Source of the DNA: Catellatospora coxensis
Lineage (GTDB): Bacteria; Actinomycetota; Actinomycetes; Mycobacteriales; Micromonosporaceae
DNA: 64,000 nt
Assembly: GCF_016862635.1 (NCBI RefSeq)
Contig: NZ_BONI01000001.1
Span: forward strand, 248,001 to 312,000
Direction of reading: 5' to 3'
Shown here: piece after piece, positions 1 to 9,447 of the stretch
How the letters are laid out: each line of letters begins with the position of its first letter
Numbering within the stretch: position 1 is the stretch's first letter
Made by a program: the position numbers and the translations under genes
Notes under the pieces: generated by a model
Told to the model about the DNA's origin: nothing
What the model saw: the letters and a program-made list of their open reading frames with translations, nothing else
The model's database searches: none

Positions 1-618
1 CTCGTGGACCGCACCGGCGCGGGTGACGCCCACGAACTGGCCACCCTCGCCGACATCCACCCGGTCGGCGCGCACAACGTCGCCAACGCCCTGGCCGCCG
101 CCGCGCTCGCGCTGTCGGTCGGCGTGCCGCACGAGGCGATCCGGCGCGGGCTGGCCGGCTACGTGCCCGAGCCGCACCGCAACGCGAAGGTCGCCGACGT
201 CGGCGGCGTGACCTGGGTCGACGACAGCAAGGCGACCAACCCGCACGCCGCCCAGGCGTCGCTGACTTCGTACGAGCGGATCGTGTGGGTGGCCGGCGGG
301 CAGCTCAAGGGCGTCGACATCGACGAGCTGGTCGCCCGGATCGCGCCCCGGCTGGCCGGGGCGGTGCTGCTCGGCGTGGACCGGGCCGAGATCGCCGCGG
401 CACTGGCGCGACACGCGCCGCACCTGCCCGTGGTCGACGTCGCCCGCACGGATGATGGGGCGATGGCGGAGGTCGTGCACGCGGCCGCCCGGCTGGCCGA
501 GCCGGGCGACACCGTGCTGCTCGCCCCCGCCGCCGCGTCCCTGGACATGTTCCCCAGCTACTCCCGCCGCGGCGACGCGTTCGCCGAAGCGGTCCGCACC
601 CTGCCCACGGCCGGCTGA
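1..618 (+). CDS. murD: UDP-N-acetylmuramoylalanine--D-glutamate ligase, C-terminal part
   Basis: Only the 3' end lies in the window; the frame is open from base 1. MurD adds D-glutamate to UDP-MurNAc-L-Ala in the cytoplasm during peptidoglycan precursor synthesis. The visible 205 residues hold the end of the central domain (GAHNVANALAA) and the C-terminal Mur ligase domain with the MurD hallmarks VDDSKATNPHAA, AGGQLKG and LAPAAASLDMF followed by RRGDAFAEAV. It precedes ftsW, murG and murC, the usual dcw order. A long inverted repeat separates it from ftsW, so the next gene may be transcribed partly on its own. The family assignment is secure. Confidence 0.96.
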   Translation, partial: LVDRTGAGDAHELATLADIHPVGAHNVANALAAAALALSVGVPHEAIRRGLAGYVPEPHRNAKVADVGGVTWVDDSKATNPHAAQASLTSYERIVWVAGGQLKGVDIDELVARIAPRLAGAVLLGVDRAEIAAALARHAPHLPVVDVARTDDGAMAEVVHAAARLAEPGDTVLLAPAAASLDMFPSYSRRGDAFAEAVRTLPTAG

Positions 619-636
619 CCGGCCCCGCCTTGCATA

Positions 637-695
637 GACGTTGGCCTATCACATCGAAAATGAGCCGCTCGTATTCGATGTCATAGGCCAACGTC
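637..695. repeat. Inverted repeat, family A copy 1 (murD-ftsW intergenic)
   Basis: Arms at 637-658 and 674-695 are 22 nt long with one mismatch around a 15-nt loop. The outer part (GACGTTGGCCTAT / ATAGGCCAACGTC) recurs at 43694-43752, so this is a dispersed element and not a unique hairpin. It has no U-tract. It may work as a stem-type terminator or attenuator after murD. Confidence 0.8.
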
Positions 696-797
696 GATCG
701 CAAGCCGCGGGCGGGTGCCGCCCGTGAGGCGAGGCGGGGCACGCCCGCACAACAGAACAGCACCCCGTTCGCAGCGGCCGAGATCGGAGTCCTCTCG

Positions 798-2318
798 ATG
801 ACCGGTGACGCCCGTACGGCAGCCCCGCCCGCCGAGGCGGGCACGCCGGCTCCCCGCACGCTGCGGGTGGACCTGTTCACCTGGCTGGCCGCCCTGCGTG
901 GGCTGCTGTCCCGCCCGCTGGCCTCGTACTACCTGCTGCTGGCCAGCGCCGGCCTGCTCCTGGTGATCGGCCTGGCGATGGTGTACTCGGCGACCAGCGT
1001 CGCGGCGTACAGCGCCAGCGGCAACGCGTTCGCGGTCATCGCGCAGCAGGTCATCGCCGCGGTGGTGGGCCTGGCCGCGTTCTGGGTCTGCCAGCGCCTG
1101 CCGCGGCGTACCTTCCGGGCGATGGCCCCGGTGGCGCTGACCGTGTCGATCGTGCTGCTGGTGCTGATGGACGGCATCGCGCTGCTGCACGCCTCGAAGG
1201 TGCTGCCCGAGCCCCGGATCGGCTTCATCCACTCCGAGACGCTGTGGCTGTACCTCGGGCCGATCCAGCTCCAGCCGTCCGAGCTGGCGAAGTTCGCGCT
1301 GGTGCTGTGGGGCGCGGACGTGCTGACCCGCAAGGGCAACTCGATCGTGCGGCTGAAGGAGCTGTTCTCGCCGCTGTTCCCGCTGGTGGGCCTGCTGTTC
1401 GTGCTGGTCGGGTACACCGACCTGGGCACCATGCTGTGCCTGCTGATCCTGTTCGTCGGCCTGCTCTGGGCGGCCGGCACGCCGATGCGCTACTTCGGCA
1501 TGCTGATCGGCACCGGCCTGGCCGGCATCGCGCTGCTGATCGTCGCGCCCGGCCTGGGCGGCTACCGGTCGGACCGGTTCGGCGCGTTCTTCCAGACCGA
1601 CGCCGAGATCATCAGCTGCACCGCCAACGACGACACCTGCTACCAGTCCAAGCAGGGCCTGCTGGCCATCTCCGACGGCGGCTGGTTCGGGGTGGGGCTG
1701 GGCAAGTCCAGCCTGAAGTGGAACTGGCTGCCCAGCGCGCACAACGACTTCATCTTCGCGGTCATCGCCGAGGAGCTGGGCGTGGTCGGCTGCCTGGTGG
1801 TGCTGTCGCTGTTCGCCGTGCTGACCTTCACCGGGCTGCGTATCGCCCGCCGGGTCAACGACCCGTTCCGCCGGATGGCGGCCTGCGCGGTGACGCTGTG
1901 GCTGGTCGCGCAGGCCGTGATCAACATCGGCGGGGTGGTCAAGTTGCTGCCGATCACCGGCCTGCCGCTGCCGTTCATCTCCGACGGCGGCACGGCCCTG
2001 GTGGTGACCCTGGCGGCGGTCGGCATGCTGGCGTCGTTCGCCCGCGCGGAGCCGGACGCGGCGCGAGCCCTGCATGCCCGTCCGGCCCCGAAGTGGGCCC
2101 AGCTAGTGTGGGCCCCGTTGCCACCCCTGCCGTCGCCGGCGCGACCCGCCGACGCGGCGGCCGCCGCGACCGCGGCGACGGGGGTGGCCAAGGCGCGCGA
2201 GCCGCAGGCGAAGGAGCCGGCGTCGCGCGCGGGTGGCCGGTCCCCGGCCGACCGCCGTTCGGGCGGCGCGCCGGGACGGACCACCAAAGCAGGTGGCCCG
2301 GGTGAGAGGAGACGGTGA
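798..2318 (+). CDS. ftsW: FtsW, SEDS-family peptidoglycan glycosyltransferase of the divisome
   Basis: FtsW polymerises lipid II at the septum together with a class b PBP. The 506-residue product has a cytoplasmic Pro/Ala-rich start, then about ten membrane segments beginning near residue 44. SEDS motifs are visible: the YSATS region after TM1, LQPSELAKFALVLW in the middle, and a C-terminal region with PLPFISDGGTALV. A tail of about 90 Ala/Pro/Arg-rich residues follows the last membrane segment, which is common in actinobacterial FtsW. The ATG at 798 is chosen because it precedes the conserved body. The stop overlaps the murG start by one base (TGATG), so translation is probably coupled. Confidence 0.96.
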   Translation: MTGDARTAAPPAEAGTPAPRTLRVDLFTWLAALRGLLSRPLASYYLLLASAGLLLVIGLAMVYSATSVAAYSASGNAFAVIAQQVIAAVVGLAAFWVCQRLPRRTFRAMAPVALTVSIVLLVLMDGIALLHASKVLPEPRIGFIHSETLWLYLGPIQLQPSELAKFALVLWGADVLTRKGNSIVRLKELFSPLFPLVGLLFVLVGYTDLGTMLCLLILFVGLLWAAGTPMRYFGMLIGTGLAGIALLIVAPGLGGYRSDRFGAFFQTDAEIISCTANDDTCYQSKQGLLAISDGGWFGVGLGKSSLKWNWLPSAHNDFIFAVIAEELGVVGCLVVLSLFAVLTFTGLRIARRVNDPFRRMAACAVTLWLVAQAVINIGGVVKLLPITGLPLPFISDGGTALVVTLAAVGMLASFARAEPDAARALHARPAPKWAQLVWAPLPPLPSPARPADAAAAATAATGVAKAREPQAKEPASRAGGRSPADRRSGGAPGRTTKAGGPGERRR

Positions 2319-3448
2319 TGGTGTCAGGTGACGGCAGGTTGCGGTCGGTGGTGCTGGCCGGTGGTGGCACCGGCGGGCACATCTACCCGCTGCTGGCGTT
2401 CGCGGACTGTCTGCGCCGCCACGACCCGGACGTGCGCATCACGTGCCTGGGCACGCCGCGCGGCATGGAGACGGAGCTGATCCCGGCGGCCGGCTACGAC
2501 CTGCGGCACATCCCGGCGTACCAGCTGCCCCGCTCGGTGAACATGAACCTGCTGCGCACCCCGGACCGGATGTTCCGGTCCACCAGGGCGGCGCGCGCGG
2601 TGCTGGACGAGGTCGAGGCGGACGCGGTCGTCGGCTTCGGCGGTTACGTCTCCGTGCCGGCCTACCTGGCCGCCTGGCGGCGGCACACGCCGATCGTGAT
2701 CCACGAGGTGAACGTGCCGGCCGGGGTGGCCAACAAGATGGGCATGCGCTTCACCGACCACCTGGCGGTGGGTTTCCCGCACCAGCCGCGCCAGGACGAG
2801 TCGCTGCGCGGCGCGACCGTGGTCGGCGTGCCGCTGCGGCAGTCCATCTCCACGCTGGACCGGGTCGCGCTGCGCGAGCGGGCCCGCGCCCACTTCGGCC
2901 TGGACCCGCACCGGCCGACCCTGTTCGTGTTCGGCGCGTCGCAGGGCGCCCGCTCGATCAACCTGGCCGTGGCCGCCTCGGCGAAGGCGCTGACCTCGGC
3001 GGGCGTGCAGGTGCTGCACGTCATCGGGGCCCGCAACGAGGACTTCGACGTGCCGAGCGACCTCGACGCGCCGTACGTGCGGGTCAAGTTCATCAACGAG
3101 ATGGAGCTCGGCTACGCCGCCGCCGACCTGGCGCTGTGCCGCGGCGGGGCGATGACCTGCGCGGAGACGGCCGCGCTCGGGGTGCCCGCGATCTACGTTC
3201 CGCTGCCGTACGGCAACGGCGAGCAGCGGCGCAACGCGCTCCCGGTCGTTGAGGCTGGTGGTGGACTTATCGTGGACGACGGCGAGCTGACCCCGCAGTG
3301 GATCGAGCAGAACGTGCTGCCGCTGGTGACGGACCCGGCCCGGCTGGCCACGATGGGCTACGCGGCCGCGGCGTACGGCCGGCGGGACGGCGACGAGCAG
3401 CTGCGCACGTTCCTGCTGAACGCGCTGGCGTCGGCGAAGCGAAACTAG
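2318..3448 (+). CDS. murG: UDP-N-acetylglucosamine transferase MurG (makes lipid II)
   Basis: MurG is a peripheral membrane GT-B glycosyltransferase that adds GlcNAc to lipid I. The 376-residue product has the N-terminal GGGTGGHIYPLLA motif, an IHEVNVPAGVANK segment in place of the more usual HEQN, and the C-terminal GASQGARSINLAV and CRGGAMTCAE UDP-binding motifs. The ATG at 2318 is preferred over GTG 2315: it overlaps the ftsW stop and a GAGAGGAG ribosome site ends a few bases upstream. Between ftsW and murC this is the standard dcw arrangement. Confidence 0.96.
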   Translation: MVSGDGRLRSVVLAGGGTGGHIYPLLAFADCLRRHDPDVRITCLGTPRGMETELIPAAGYDLRHIPAYQLPRSVNMNLLRTPDRMFRSTRAARAVLDEVEADAVVGFGGYVSVPAYLAAWRRHTPIVIHEVNVPAGVANKMGMRFTDHLAVGFPHQPRQDESLRGATVVGVPLRQSISTLDRVALRERARAHFGLDPHRPTLFVFGASQGARSINLAVAASAKALTSAGVQVLHVIGARNEDFDVPSDLDAPYVRVKFINEMELGYAAADLALCRGGAMTCAETAALGVPAIYVPLPYGNGEQRRNALPVVEAGGGLIVDDGELTPQWIEQNVLPLVTDPARLATMGYAAAAYGRRDGDEQLRTFLLNALASAKRN

Positions 3449-3459
3449 GGAGGCGTGCA

Positions 3460-4944
3460 GTGGAGACGGCGGAGATGATCCCGGCGGGTGTGCTCACCGC
3501 GGAGGACCTGGGCCGGGTGCACATGATCGGGGTCGGCGGGGTCGGCATGAGCGGCCTGGCCCGCCTGCTGCTGACCCGCGGCGTGCCGCTGTCCGGTTCG
3601 GAGCTGCGCGAGTGGCCCGCGCTGGCGGCGCTGCGGGCGCTGGGCGGCACCATCTACATGAGCCACGACGTGTCGAACCTGGACGGCGTCGACACGGTCA
3701 TCTACTCGACCGCGATCCCGGCCGACCACGTGGAGCTGGCCGAGGCGCGCAGGCGCGGGCTGCGCGTGCTGCACCGCTCGGAGGCGCTGGCGGCGTCGAT
3801 GACCGGGCGGCGCACCATCGCGGTGGCCGGCACGCACGGCAAGACCACCACCACCTCCATGATCACCCTGATCATGCAGCAGGCCGGGCTGGCCCCGTCC
3901 TTCGTGATCGGCGGGGAGATCTCCGAGGTCGGCTCGAACGCCCACCACGGCACGGGGGAGTACTTCGTCGCCGAGGCCGACGAGAGCGACCGGTCGTTCC
4001 TGCTCTACCGGCCGCACGTGTCGATCATCACGAACGTGGAGGAGGACCACCTCAACACGTACGGCACGCTGGCCAACCTGGAGGACGCGTTCGTCGAGTT
4101 CGGCACCCTGGTCGAGCCGGACGGCTTCGTGGTCACCTGCGCCGACGACCCGGGCGCGATGCGGGTCACCGCGCGGCTGCGCGAGCTGGGCCGCACGGTG
4201 TTCACCTACGGCGAGTCGCCCGAGGCGGACCTGCGGCTGACCGACATCACCACGACCGCCGCGGGCGTGCGCTACCTGGCCTCGCTCGACGGGCAGGAGC
4301 TGGGCGAGTTCTCCATGCCGGTGCCCGGCCGGCATCTCGGCCTCAACAGCGCCTCGGCCGTGCTCACCGCGCTCAAGCTCGGCGTGGACCCCGAGGTGGT
4401 GGCGGCCGGGCTGGCCGCGCACCCGGGCGTGCGGCGGCGCTTCGAGCTCAAGGGCATCGTGGGCGGCGTACGCGTGTACGACGAGTACGCCTACCACCCG
4501 ACCTCGATGACCGCGGCCCTGCACACGCTGCGCGAGGTGGCCGGGGACGGCCGCCTGGTCGTGGTGTTCCAGCCCTACCGCATGTACCGCACCCGGGACC
4601 TGCAGGAGGAGATGGCCACCGCGCTGGCGCTCGCCGACGAGGCCGTGATCATGGAGGTGTTCGGCCCCGGCGAGGTGCGCGAGCCGGGCGAGGGCGGGGT
4701 CGCGCTGACCGCGGCCGTGCCGCTGCCGCCCGAGCAGAAGATCTTCGTGCCGTCCTGGGAGGACGTGCCGGGCGAGGTCGTCCGCCGGGTCCGCGAGGGC
4801 GACGTGGTGGTGACCATGGGCGCCCCGCCGATCTCGCTGATGGGTGACGAGCTGATGGCGGCCCTGGCCGGCCGCGCCGAACCGGTCTCCCCGAACGGGT
4901 ACGTCGCCCGCCACGCCTCACCGGACGCGCGAGAGCCGGCCTGA
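3460..4944 (+). CDS. murC: UDP-N-acetylmuramate--L-alanine ligase MurC
   Basis: MurC joins L-alanine to UDP-MurNAc using ATP, the first step of stem-peptide assembly. The 494-residue product has the Rossmann N-terminus HMIGVGGVGMSGLARLLL, the ATP-binding GTHGKTTTTSM, EADESDRSFL and the central NVEEDHLNTY. The C-terminal domain carries YDEYAYHPTSM, where many MurC proteins have DDYGHHPTE. I chose GTG 3460 because GGGAGG lies 7 bases before it; ATG 3475 is an alternative. The stop overlaps the ftsQ ATG (TGATG). Confidence 0.95.
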   Translation: METAEMIPAGVLTAEDLGRVHMIGVGGVGMSGLARLLLTRGVPLSGSELREWPALAALRALGGTIYMSHDVSNLDGVDTVIYSTAIPADHVELAEARRRGLRVLHRSEALAASMTGRRTIAVAGTHGKTTTTSMITLIMQQAGLAPSFVIGGEISEVGSNAHHGTGEYFVAEADESDRSFLLYRPHVSIITNVEEDHLNTYGTLANLEDAFVEFGTLVEPDGFVVTCADDPGAMRVTARLRELGRTVFTYGESPEADLRLTDITTTAAGVRYLASLDGQELGEFSMPVPGRHLGLNSASAVLTALKLGVDPEVVAAGLAAHPGVRRRFELKGIVGGVRVYDEYAYHPTSMTAALHTLREVAGDGRLVVVFQPYRMYRTRDLQEEMATALALADEAVIMEVFGPGEVREPGEGGVALTAAVPLPPEQKIFVPSWEDVPGEVVRRVREGDVVVTMGAPPISLMGDELMAALAGRAEPVSPNGYVARHASPDAREPA

Positions 4945-5753
4945 TGCCGGACGGCCCCGACGACGGATCGCGGCGGCGCTGGCGGCTCGTGCGGGCCGGC
5001 ACCGACGCCGTGCCGCCCTGGGTCCGGCAGTTCATGCGGCGTACCCGGATCCCGCTCTCGCGGGCCGGCCGGGTGCGCCGCAACCGGCGGATCGTGGCCC
5101 GGCTGGGCCTGGCGGCGGGCGCGCTGCTGGTGTTCGGCGTGCTGGGCTGGCTGATCTTCGTCTCGCCGGTGCTCGGCGTGCGCGAGGTCTACGTGACCGG
5201 CGCGCTGATCCTGGAACCGGACCAGGTGCGCGCCGCCGCGGCGGTGGCCGACGGCACCCCGCTGGCCCGGGTGGACACCGACGCGGTGCGCGCCCGGGTG
5301 GCGGCGCTGGCCCCGGCCCGGGAGGTCACGGTGTCCCGCAGTTGGCCGTCCACTCTGGTCATCGAGGTGGTCGAGCGCACACCGGTCGGGGCGGTGCCCA
5401 ACGGAAAGAAGTATGATCTTTTCGATGATCATGGTGTGATCTACCGTACGGTCTCCGGCGTCCCGTCCGGTGTCGTGCGGGTGCAGTTGGCCACGCCCGG
5501 CCCACAGGACGTCTCCACCCAGTCCGCGCTCGCGGTGCTGCGGTCGCTGACCGAGCGGCTGCGGTCCGAACTGGTCACCCTGGTCGTCGAGGGCCCGGCT
5601 CGGATCAGGCTGGAGATGTCCGGAGACCGGGTCGTGACCTGGGGTGACGCGGAGAACAGCGAGGACAAGGCGAAGGCGGCGGACGCCCTGCTGGCCAAGC
5701 CGGACAAGCGCATCGACGTCAGCGGCGTGCCGGAGGTCGTGACCCTCGGCTGA
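4944..5753 (+). CDS. ftsQ: Cell division protein FtsQ (POTRA domain)
   Basis: FtsQ is a single-pass membrane scaffold of the divisome. The 269-residue product has a basic cytoplasmic N-terminus of about 50 residues, one membrane segment near residues 53-75 and a POTRA domain beginning VREVYVTGALILEPDQV. It continues to SRSWPSTLVIEVVERTPVGA and an FtsQ/DivIB C-terminal domain. Its start overlaps the murC stop and it directly precedes the ftsZ promoter region, the conserved actinobacterial order. Sequence conservation is low, as usual for FtsQ; context and POTRA pattern make the call secure. Confidence 0.93.
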   Translation: MPDGPDDGSRRRWRLVRAGTDAVPPWVRQFMRRTRIPLSRAGRVRRNRRIVARLGLAAGALLVFGVLGWLIFVSPVLGVREVYVTGALILEPDQVRAAAAVADGTPLARVDTDAVRARVAALAPAREVTVSRSWPSTLVIEVVERTPVGAVPNGKKYDLFDDHGVIYRTVSGVPSGVVRVQLATPGPQDVSTQSALAVLRSLTERLRSELVTLVVEGPARIRLEMSGDRVVTWGDAENSEDKAKAADALLAKPDKRIDVSGVPEVVTLG

Positions 5754-5874
5754 GCCGCCCGGCGGCCGGTGCGGCGGCGACGTGCGCGAGGTCTCCATAG
5801 TGGAAGGCGAGACACGCCGCAGTGGTCCTTGGATCACAGCGTGCCGACGCTTACGTTTCCGTACAAGACAATGA

Positions 5875-5903
5875 TTGACATAACCGTAAGGCTCTAGTAG
5901 AGG
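5875..5903 (+). promoter_or_regulatory. Probable ftsZ promoter
   Basis: The 283-base ftsQ-ftsZ gap contains TTGACA at 5875-5880 and TAGAGG at 5898-5903, separated by 17 bases, about 135 bases before the ftsZ start. The surrounding sequence is AT-richer than its neighbours. The short dyad CTTACG...CGTAAG flanks the -35 region. Separate ftsZ promoters in this gap are known in other actinomycetes. Assignment here rests only on the hexamers. Confidence 0.5.
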
Positions 5904-6036
5904 TTTAGGGTTCCCGCCCCGAACCGCTGCCGGAGCGGCAGTGACCGGAGGTCCGCCTCCGCCGCTGCGGCAAGCTAGGCCGGGTGGGGGTGTTGCCCTC
6001 GCCCTTGTGGCACAAGAGCCTCGAAGGAAGGGTCCG

Positions 6037-7146
6037 ATGACACCTCCGCACAATTACCTCGCGGTCATCAAGGTCGTCGGCATCGGCGGCGGTGGCGTCA
6101 ATGCCGTCAACCGCATGATCGAGGTCGGCCTCAAGGGCGTGGAGTTCATCGCCATCAACACCGACGCGCAGGCGCTGCTGATGAGCGACGCCGACGTCAA
6201 GCTCGACGTGGGCCGCGAGCTGACCCGGGGCCTGGGCGCCGGGGCCAACCCGGACGTCGGCAAGAACGCCGCCGAGGACCACCGCGACGAGATCGAGGAG
6301 GTGCTCAAGGGCGCCGACATGGTCTTCGTGACCTGCGGCGAGGGCGGCGGCACCGGCACCGGCGGCGCGCCCGTGGTGGCCAACATCGCCCGCAAGCTCG
6401 GCGCGCTGACCATCGGCGTGGTGACCCGGCCGTTCTCGTTCGAGGGCAAGCGCCGCCAGGTGCAGGCCGAGTCCGGGATCGAGGAGCTGCGCAACCAGTG
6501 CGACACGCTCATCGTCATCCCCAACGACCGTCTGCTGGCACTGGGCGACCGCGGCATCACCATGATGGACGCGTTCCGCCAGGCCGACCAGGTGCTGCTC
6601 TCCGGTGTCCAGGGCATCACCGACCTGATCACCACGCCGGGCCTGATCAACCTCGACTTCGCCGACGTGAAGAGCGTCATGAGCGGCGCGGGCAGCGCGC
6701 TGATGGGCATCGGCAGCGCCCGCGGCGACAACCGCGCGGTCGAGGCGGCCGAGCGCGCCATCTCCAGCCCGCTGCTGGAGCAGAGCATGGACGGCGCGCG
6801 CGGCGTGCTGCTGTCCATCGCGGGCGGCTCCGACCTGGGCCTGTTCGAGATCAACGACGCGGCGCAGCTGGTCACCGACGCGGCCCACCCGGACGCGAAC
6901 ATCATCTTCGGCGCGGTCATCGACGACGCGCTCGGCGACGAGGTGCGGGTGACCGTGATCGCTGCCGGGTTCGACGGCGGCTCGCCGTCTTACAAGCCGG
7001 TGGAGATCCCGCGCAAGGTCACCCCGCCGGTGGAGGCGCCCACCCTGCGCCACCCGACGCCGACCAGCACCCCGCCCGCGCAGTCGCAGCGCAAGGTGCT
7101 GTTCGACGATGTGGACGTGCCGGACTTCTTGAAGAACGGTTCTTAG
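6037..7146 (+). CDS. ftsZ: Cell division GTPase FtsZ
   Basis: FtsZ is the tubulin-like GTPase that forms the Z-ring. The 369-residue product has [20 protein letters not shown], the GTP-binding G-box [13 protein letters not shown] (a Gly where many FtsZ have Ala), the [10 protein letters not shown] region, NDRLL, and the T7-loop segment [20 protein letters not shown] short variable linker leads to the conserved C-terminal tail [13 protein letters not shown] used by SepF and other partners. ATG 6037 is chosen because GAAGGAAGG lies just upstream; the open frame extends further but without conserved sequence. Confidence 0.98.
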   Translation: MTPPHNYLAVIKVVGIGGGGVNAVNRMIEVGLKGVEFIAINTDAQALLMSDADVKLDVGRELTRGLGAGANPDVGKNAAEDHRDEIEEVLKGADMVFVTCGEGGGTGTGGAPVVANIARKLGALTIGVVTRPFSFEGKRRQVQAESGIEELRNQCDTLIVIPNDRLLALGDRGITMMDAFRQADQVLLSGVQGITDLITTPGLINLDFADVKSVMSGAGSALMGIGSARGDNRAVEAAERAISSPLLEQSMDGARGVLLSIAGGSDLGLFEINDAAQLVTDAAHPDANIIFGAVIDDALGDEVRVTVIAAGFDGGSPSYKPVEIPRKVTPPVEAPTLRHPTPTSTPPAQSQRKVLFDDVDVPDFLKNGS

Positions 7147-7176
7147 TTCTTGGCGCGGTCGCTTACCGCACCAAGG

Positions 7177-7247
7177 TCATTCGACTTGCCTGGCACCTGG
7201 CCGAAAGCGGGCTCAAGATACGCACATGTGCCCGGCAAGTCCGATGA
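7177..7247. terminator. Long inverted repeat after ftsZ
   Basis: Arms at 7177-7196 and 7228-7247 pair at 17 of 20 positions (core GACTTGCC / GGCAAGTC) around a 31-base loop. It begins 31 bases after the ftsZ stop and has no U-tract. It probably ends or attenuates ftsZ transcription, and no second copy was seen in the window. Confidence 0.55.
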
Positions 7248-7323
7248 TCGAGGGGGGCGGCCGGTCCGAGCGGCAGCTCGGTGTGAAGGACGGCTTGCCA
7301 CCCGCCCAGAGGCTCTCGTGATC

Positions 7324-7365
7324 GAAGCTCCGGCCATGCGGTAAGAACAGCATGACCGGAGCTTC
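7324..7365. repeat. Hairpin just upstream of yggS
   Basis: Arms 7324-7338 and 7351-7365 (GAAGCTCCGGCCATG / CATGACCGGAGCTTC) pair with one mismatch around a 12-base loop. The right arm covers an in-frame ATG at 7352, which would be buried in the stem. This favours the downstream TTG 7385 as the yggS start. Confidence 0.6.
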
Positions 7366-7384
7366 CTTCGTCCTGGAGTGGATC

Positions 7385-8131
7385 TTGAGCGAGCACGACG
7401 CGCAGCGGCGCGAGCAGATCGCGGCGAACCTGGCGGCGGTGCGCGAGCGCATCGCGGCCGCCGCCGCGCGGGCCGGGCGTGCGCCGAGCGAGATCACGCT
7501 GGTCGCGGTCACCAAGACCTACCCGGCCGCCGACGTGCTGCACCTGGCCGCGCTCGGGGTGGCCGACGTGGGGGAGAACCGGGACCAGGAGGCCGCCCCC
7601 AAGGCCGCCGAGGCCGCCGCCGCAGGGGTGGACCTGCGCTGGCACTTCATCGGGCAGCTGCAGCGAAACAAAGCCCGTTCCGTGGCCTCCTACGCCGCGA
7701 TGGTGCACTCGGTCGACTCGGTGCGGCTGGCGGTGGCGCTGGGGGCCGCGGCGGCGCGGGCCGCCGGCGAGGCCCGGCCGGGGTCGCTCGACGCGCTGGT
7801 GCAGATCAGTGTGGACGGTGACCCGGAGCGGGGCGGAGCGCTGCCCACCGGTGACGATCCCGATCGGGCGCTGCTGCGTGTCGCAAATGCGATCGCCGTC
7901 CACCCCGCGCTGCGGCTGCGCGGCGTGATGGCGGTGGCGCCGCTGGACTGGGCGCCCGAGCGGGCCTTCGCCGAGGTGGCCAGGTGCGCCGCGCTGATCC
8001 GGGCAGCACATCCTGATGCGACGGTGGTGTCGGCGGGGATGAGCGACGATCTCGACGAGGCCGTGGCGTGCGGCGCGACACATGTGCGCATCGGCAGCGC
8101 AATTCTCGGAATGCGACCACCCCTGCGGTAG
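7385..8131 (+). CDS. YggS/PROSC-family pyridoxal-phosphate homeostasis protein
   Basis: This is a fold-III (alanine-racemase-like barrel) PLP-binding protein that buffers PLP and is not itself a racemase. The sequence has LVAVTKTYPAADVLHLAALG with the PLP lysine in VTKTY, then GENRDQEA, RWHFIGQLQRNKAR, VHSVDS, the late GMSDDLDEAVACGATHVRIGSAILG and a C-terminal arginine. Length is 248 residues from TTG 7385, which has GGAG 6 bases upstream. ATG 7352 in the same frame would add 11 residues but lies inside a hairpin. Position between ftsZ and sepF is the actinobacterial and Gram-positive standard. Confidence 0.92.
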   Translation: MSEHDAQRREQIAANLAAVRERIAAAAARAGRAPSEITLVAVTKTYPAADVLHLAALGVADVGENRDQEAAPKAAEAAAAGVDLRWHFIGQLQRNKARSVASYAAMVHSVDSVRLAVALGAAAARAAGEARPGSLDALVQISVDGDPERGGALPTGDDPDRALLRVANAIAVHPALRLRGVMAVAPLDWAPERAFAEVARCAALIRAAHPDATVVSAGMSDDLDEAVACGATHVRIGSAILGMRPPLR

Positions 8132-8297
8132 CCTGGCGGCTGCACCGAAATTACACGAGTGTGGTTAACCCACGTGAGTGAAGATGAAGTGCGGCAGGCA
8201 CTGGCTTCGTGGCGGGCTTTGATGGAGAGCTGGTGTCTGCGCGAGAGCGGCACAGGCACGGGGGTTTGTGCCGCACGGCGGACGGAGGGGCGCGGCA

Positions 8298-9071
8298 ATG
8301 GGCGCACTGCGGAAGGCGGGTGTCTGGCTCGGGCTGGTCGAGGACGATGACGAGCACGAGTACGACGAGCCTGCCTACGACAAGGGTTATTCCTCCGGTT
8401 ACCGCGACCGCGGGGGTCGCCGCGGCGACCGGGCGGAGGACCGCTACTCGCGTGACGGGGGCCGGTACAACGACGACTTCGAGGACGACGACGACCTCGA
8501 CGAGGCGCCGTCGGTTCCGCGTACCCGGATGGCGACGGATCGTAGCGGTTCGGCGCGGCTGGAGGCGGCGCGCGAGTCGGCGCGGGCGGAGGCCACCCGG
8601 CTGAACGTGGAGGCCCGCCTGGAGGCGGCGCGTGCCGAGCGGGCCACGGTCCGCCCGATCACCCGGCCGCTGACCGCGGCCCCGGCCACGGCGTCGGCGA
8701 CGGGCGGCGCCACCGCGGTGCGCGACAACCTGGCGCTGGCGCCCCAGGTGCAGCCGCAGCAGCGGGTGGCGGCGACGGCCGAGGACGACCGGCGGCCGCA
8801 GATCACCACGCTGCACCCCACCACGTACAACGAGGCGCGGCAGATCGGGGAGCGGTTCCGGGACGGCACGCCGGTGATCATGAACCTGACGGAGATGGAC
8901 GAGGCGGACGCCAAGCGTCTGGTTGACTTCGCTGCGGGACTCGCATTCGGGTTGCGGGGTACGATCGAGCGCGTCACCAACCGGGTGTTCCTGCTCTCAC
9001 CGGCCAACGTCCAGGTAACCGCCGAGGACAAGGCCAAGATCGCCGAGGGTGGGTACCTCAACCAGAGTTAG
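8298..9071 (+). CDS. sepF: Cell division protein SepF
   Basis: SepF anchors FtsZ to the membrane. The 257-residue product starts with an amphipathic membrane-targeting helix ([15 protein letters not shown]), followed by a long acidic and Arg/Asp/Tyr-rich linker. The SepF core begins near residue 165 ([20 protein letters not shown]) and continues with [31 protein letters not shown] and [10 protein letters not shown]. The linker contains alternating Arg/Glu/Ala stretches ([16 protein letters not shown]) likely to be helical. ATG 8298 follows GGAGGGG. The 166-base gap upstream contains a near-palindrome GTGGTTAACCCAC that could be an operator. Confidence 0.96.
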   Translation: MGALRKAGVWLGLVEDDDEHEYDEPAYDKGYSSGYRDRGGRRGDRAEDRYSRDGGRYNDDFEDDDDLDEAPSVPRTRMATDRSGSARLEAARESARAEATRLNVEARLEAARAERATVRPITRPLTAAPATASATGGATAVRDNLALAPQVQPQQRVAATAEDDRRPQITTLHPTTYNEARQIGERFRDGTPVIMNLTEMDEADAKRLVDFAAGLAFGLRGTIERVTNRVFLLSPANVQVTAEDKAKIAEGGYLNQS

Positions 9072-9095
9072 TCCTACCGAGGGACTCAGACTGTC

Positions 9096-9392
9096 GTGTT
9101 TTCACCTGTGCTGCAGGTCGCGTACATCGCGATCTACGTCTTCTACCTGGTGCTCCTGGCCAGGTTCGTGATGGGGTACGTGCTCTCGTTCAGCCGGCGC
9201 TGGCAGCCGGCGCGGGGGTCGGCCGCCGCGCTCGAGGTGGTGTGGAGCGTCACTGATCCGCCTCTCAAAGCGTTGAGGCGTGTGATCCCACCGTTGCGCA
9301 TTGGTACCGTGAGCATCGACCTGAGCTCCATCGTCCTGTTGATTATCCTTTTCGTGCTGATGACTATCGTCGGGGCACTGATCCGCGGGTGA
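9096..9392 (+). CDS. YggT-family small membrane protein
   Basis: The 98-residue product has two membrane segments, residues about 6-28 (VAYIAIYVFYLVLLARFVMGYVL) and about 72-95 (SSIVLLIILFVLMTIVGALI), with the conserved loop WSVTDPPLKALRRVIPPLRIG between them. That is the single YggT repeat. YggT sits between sepF and divIVA in Gram-positives and its role in division or osmotic tolerance is not settled. GTG 9096 is the start and lies 24 bases after the sepF stop. Confidence 0.9.
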   Translation: MFSPVLQVAYIAIYVFYLVLLARFVMGYVLSFSRRWQPARGSAAALEVVWSVTDPPLKALRRVIPPLRIGTVSIDLSSIVLLIILFVLMTIVGALIRG

Positions 9393-9447
9393 CCCCCACC
9401 CGTGGGCCTGTTCCTCAACGCGGCCGCGACTGACCCGAGGAGTTTCG

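Noticed and set aside
7150-7344. 64-codon open frames on both strands after ftsZ
   Set aside because: They coincide with the inverted repeat and have no ribosome site or homology.
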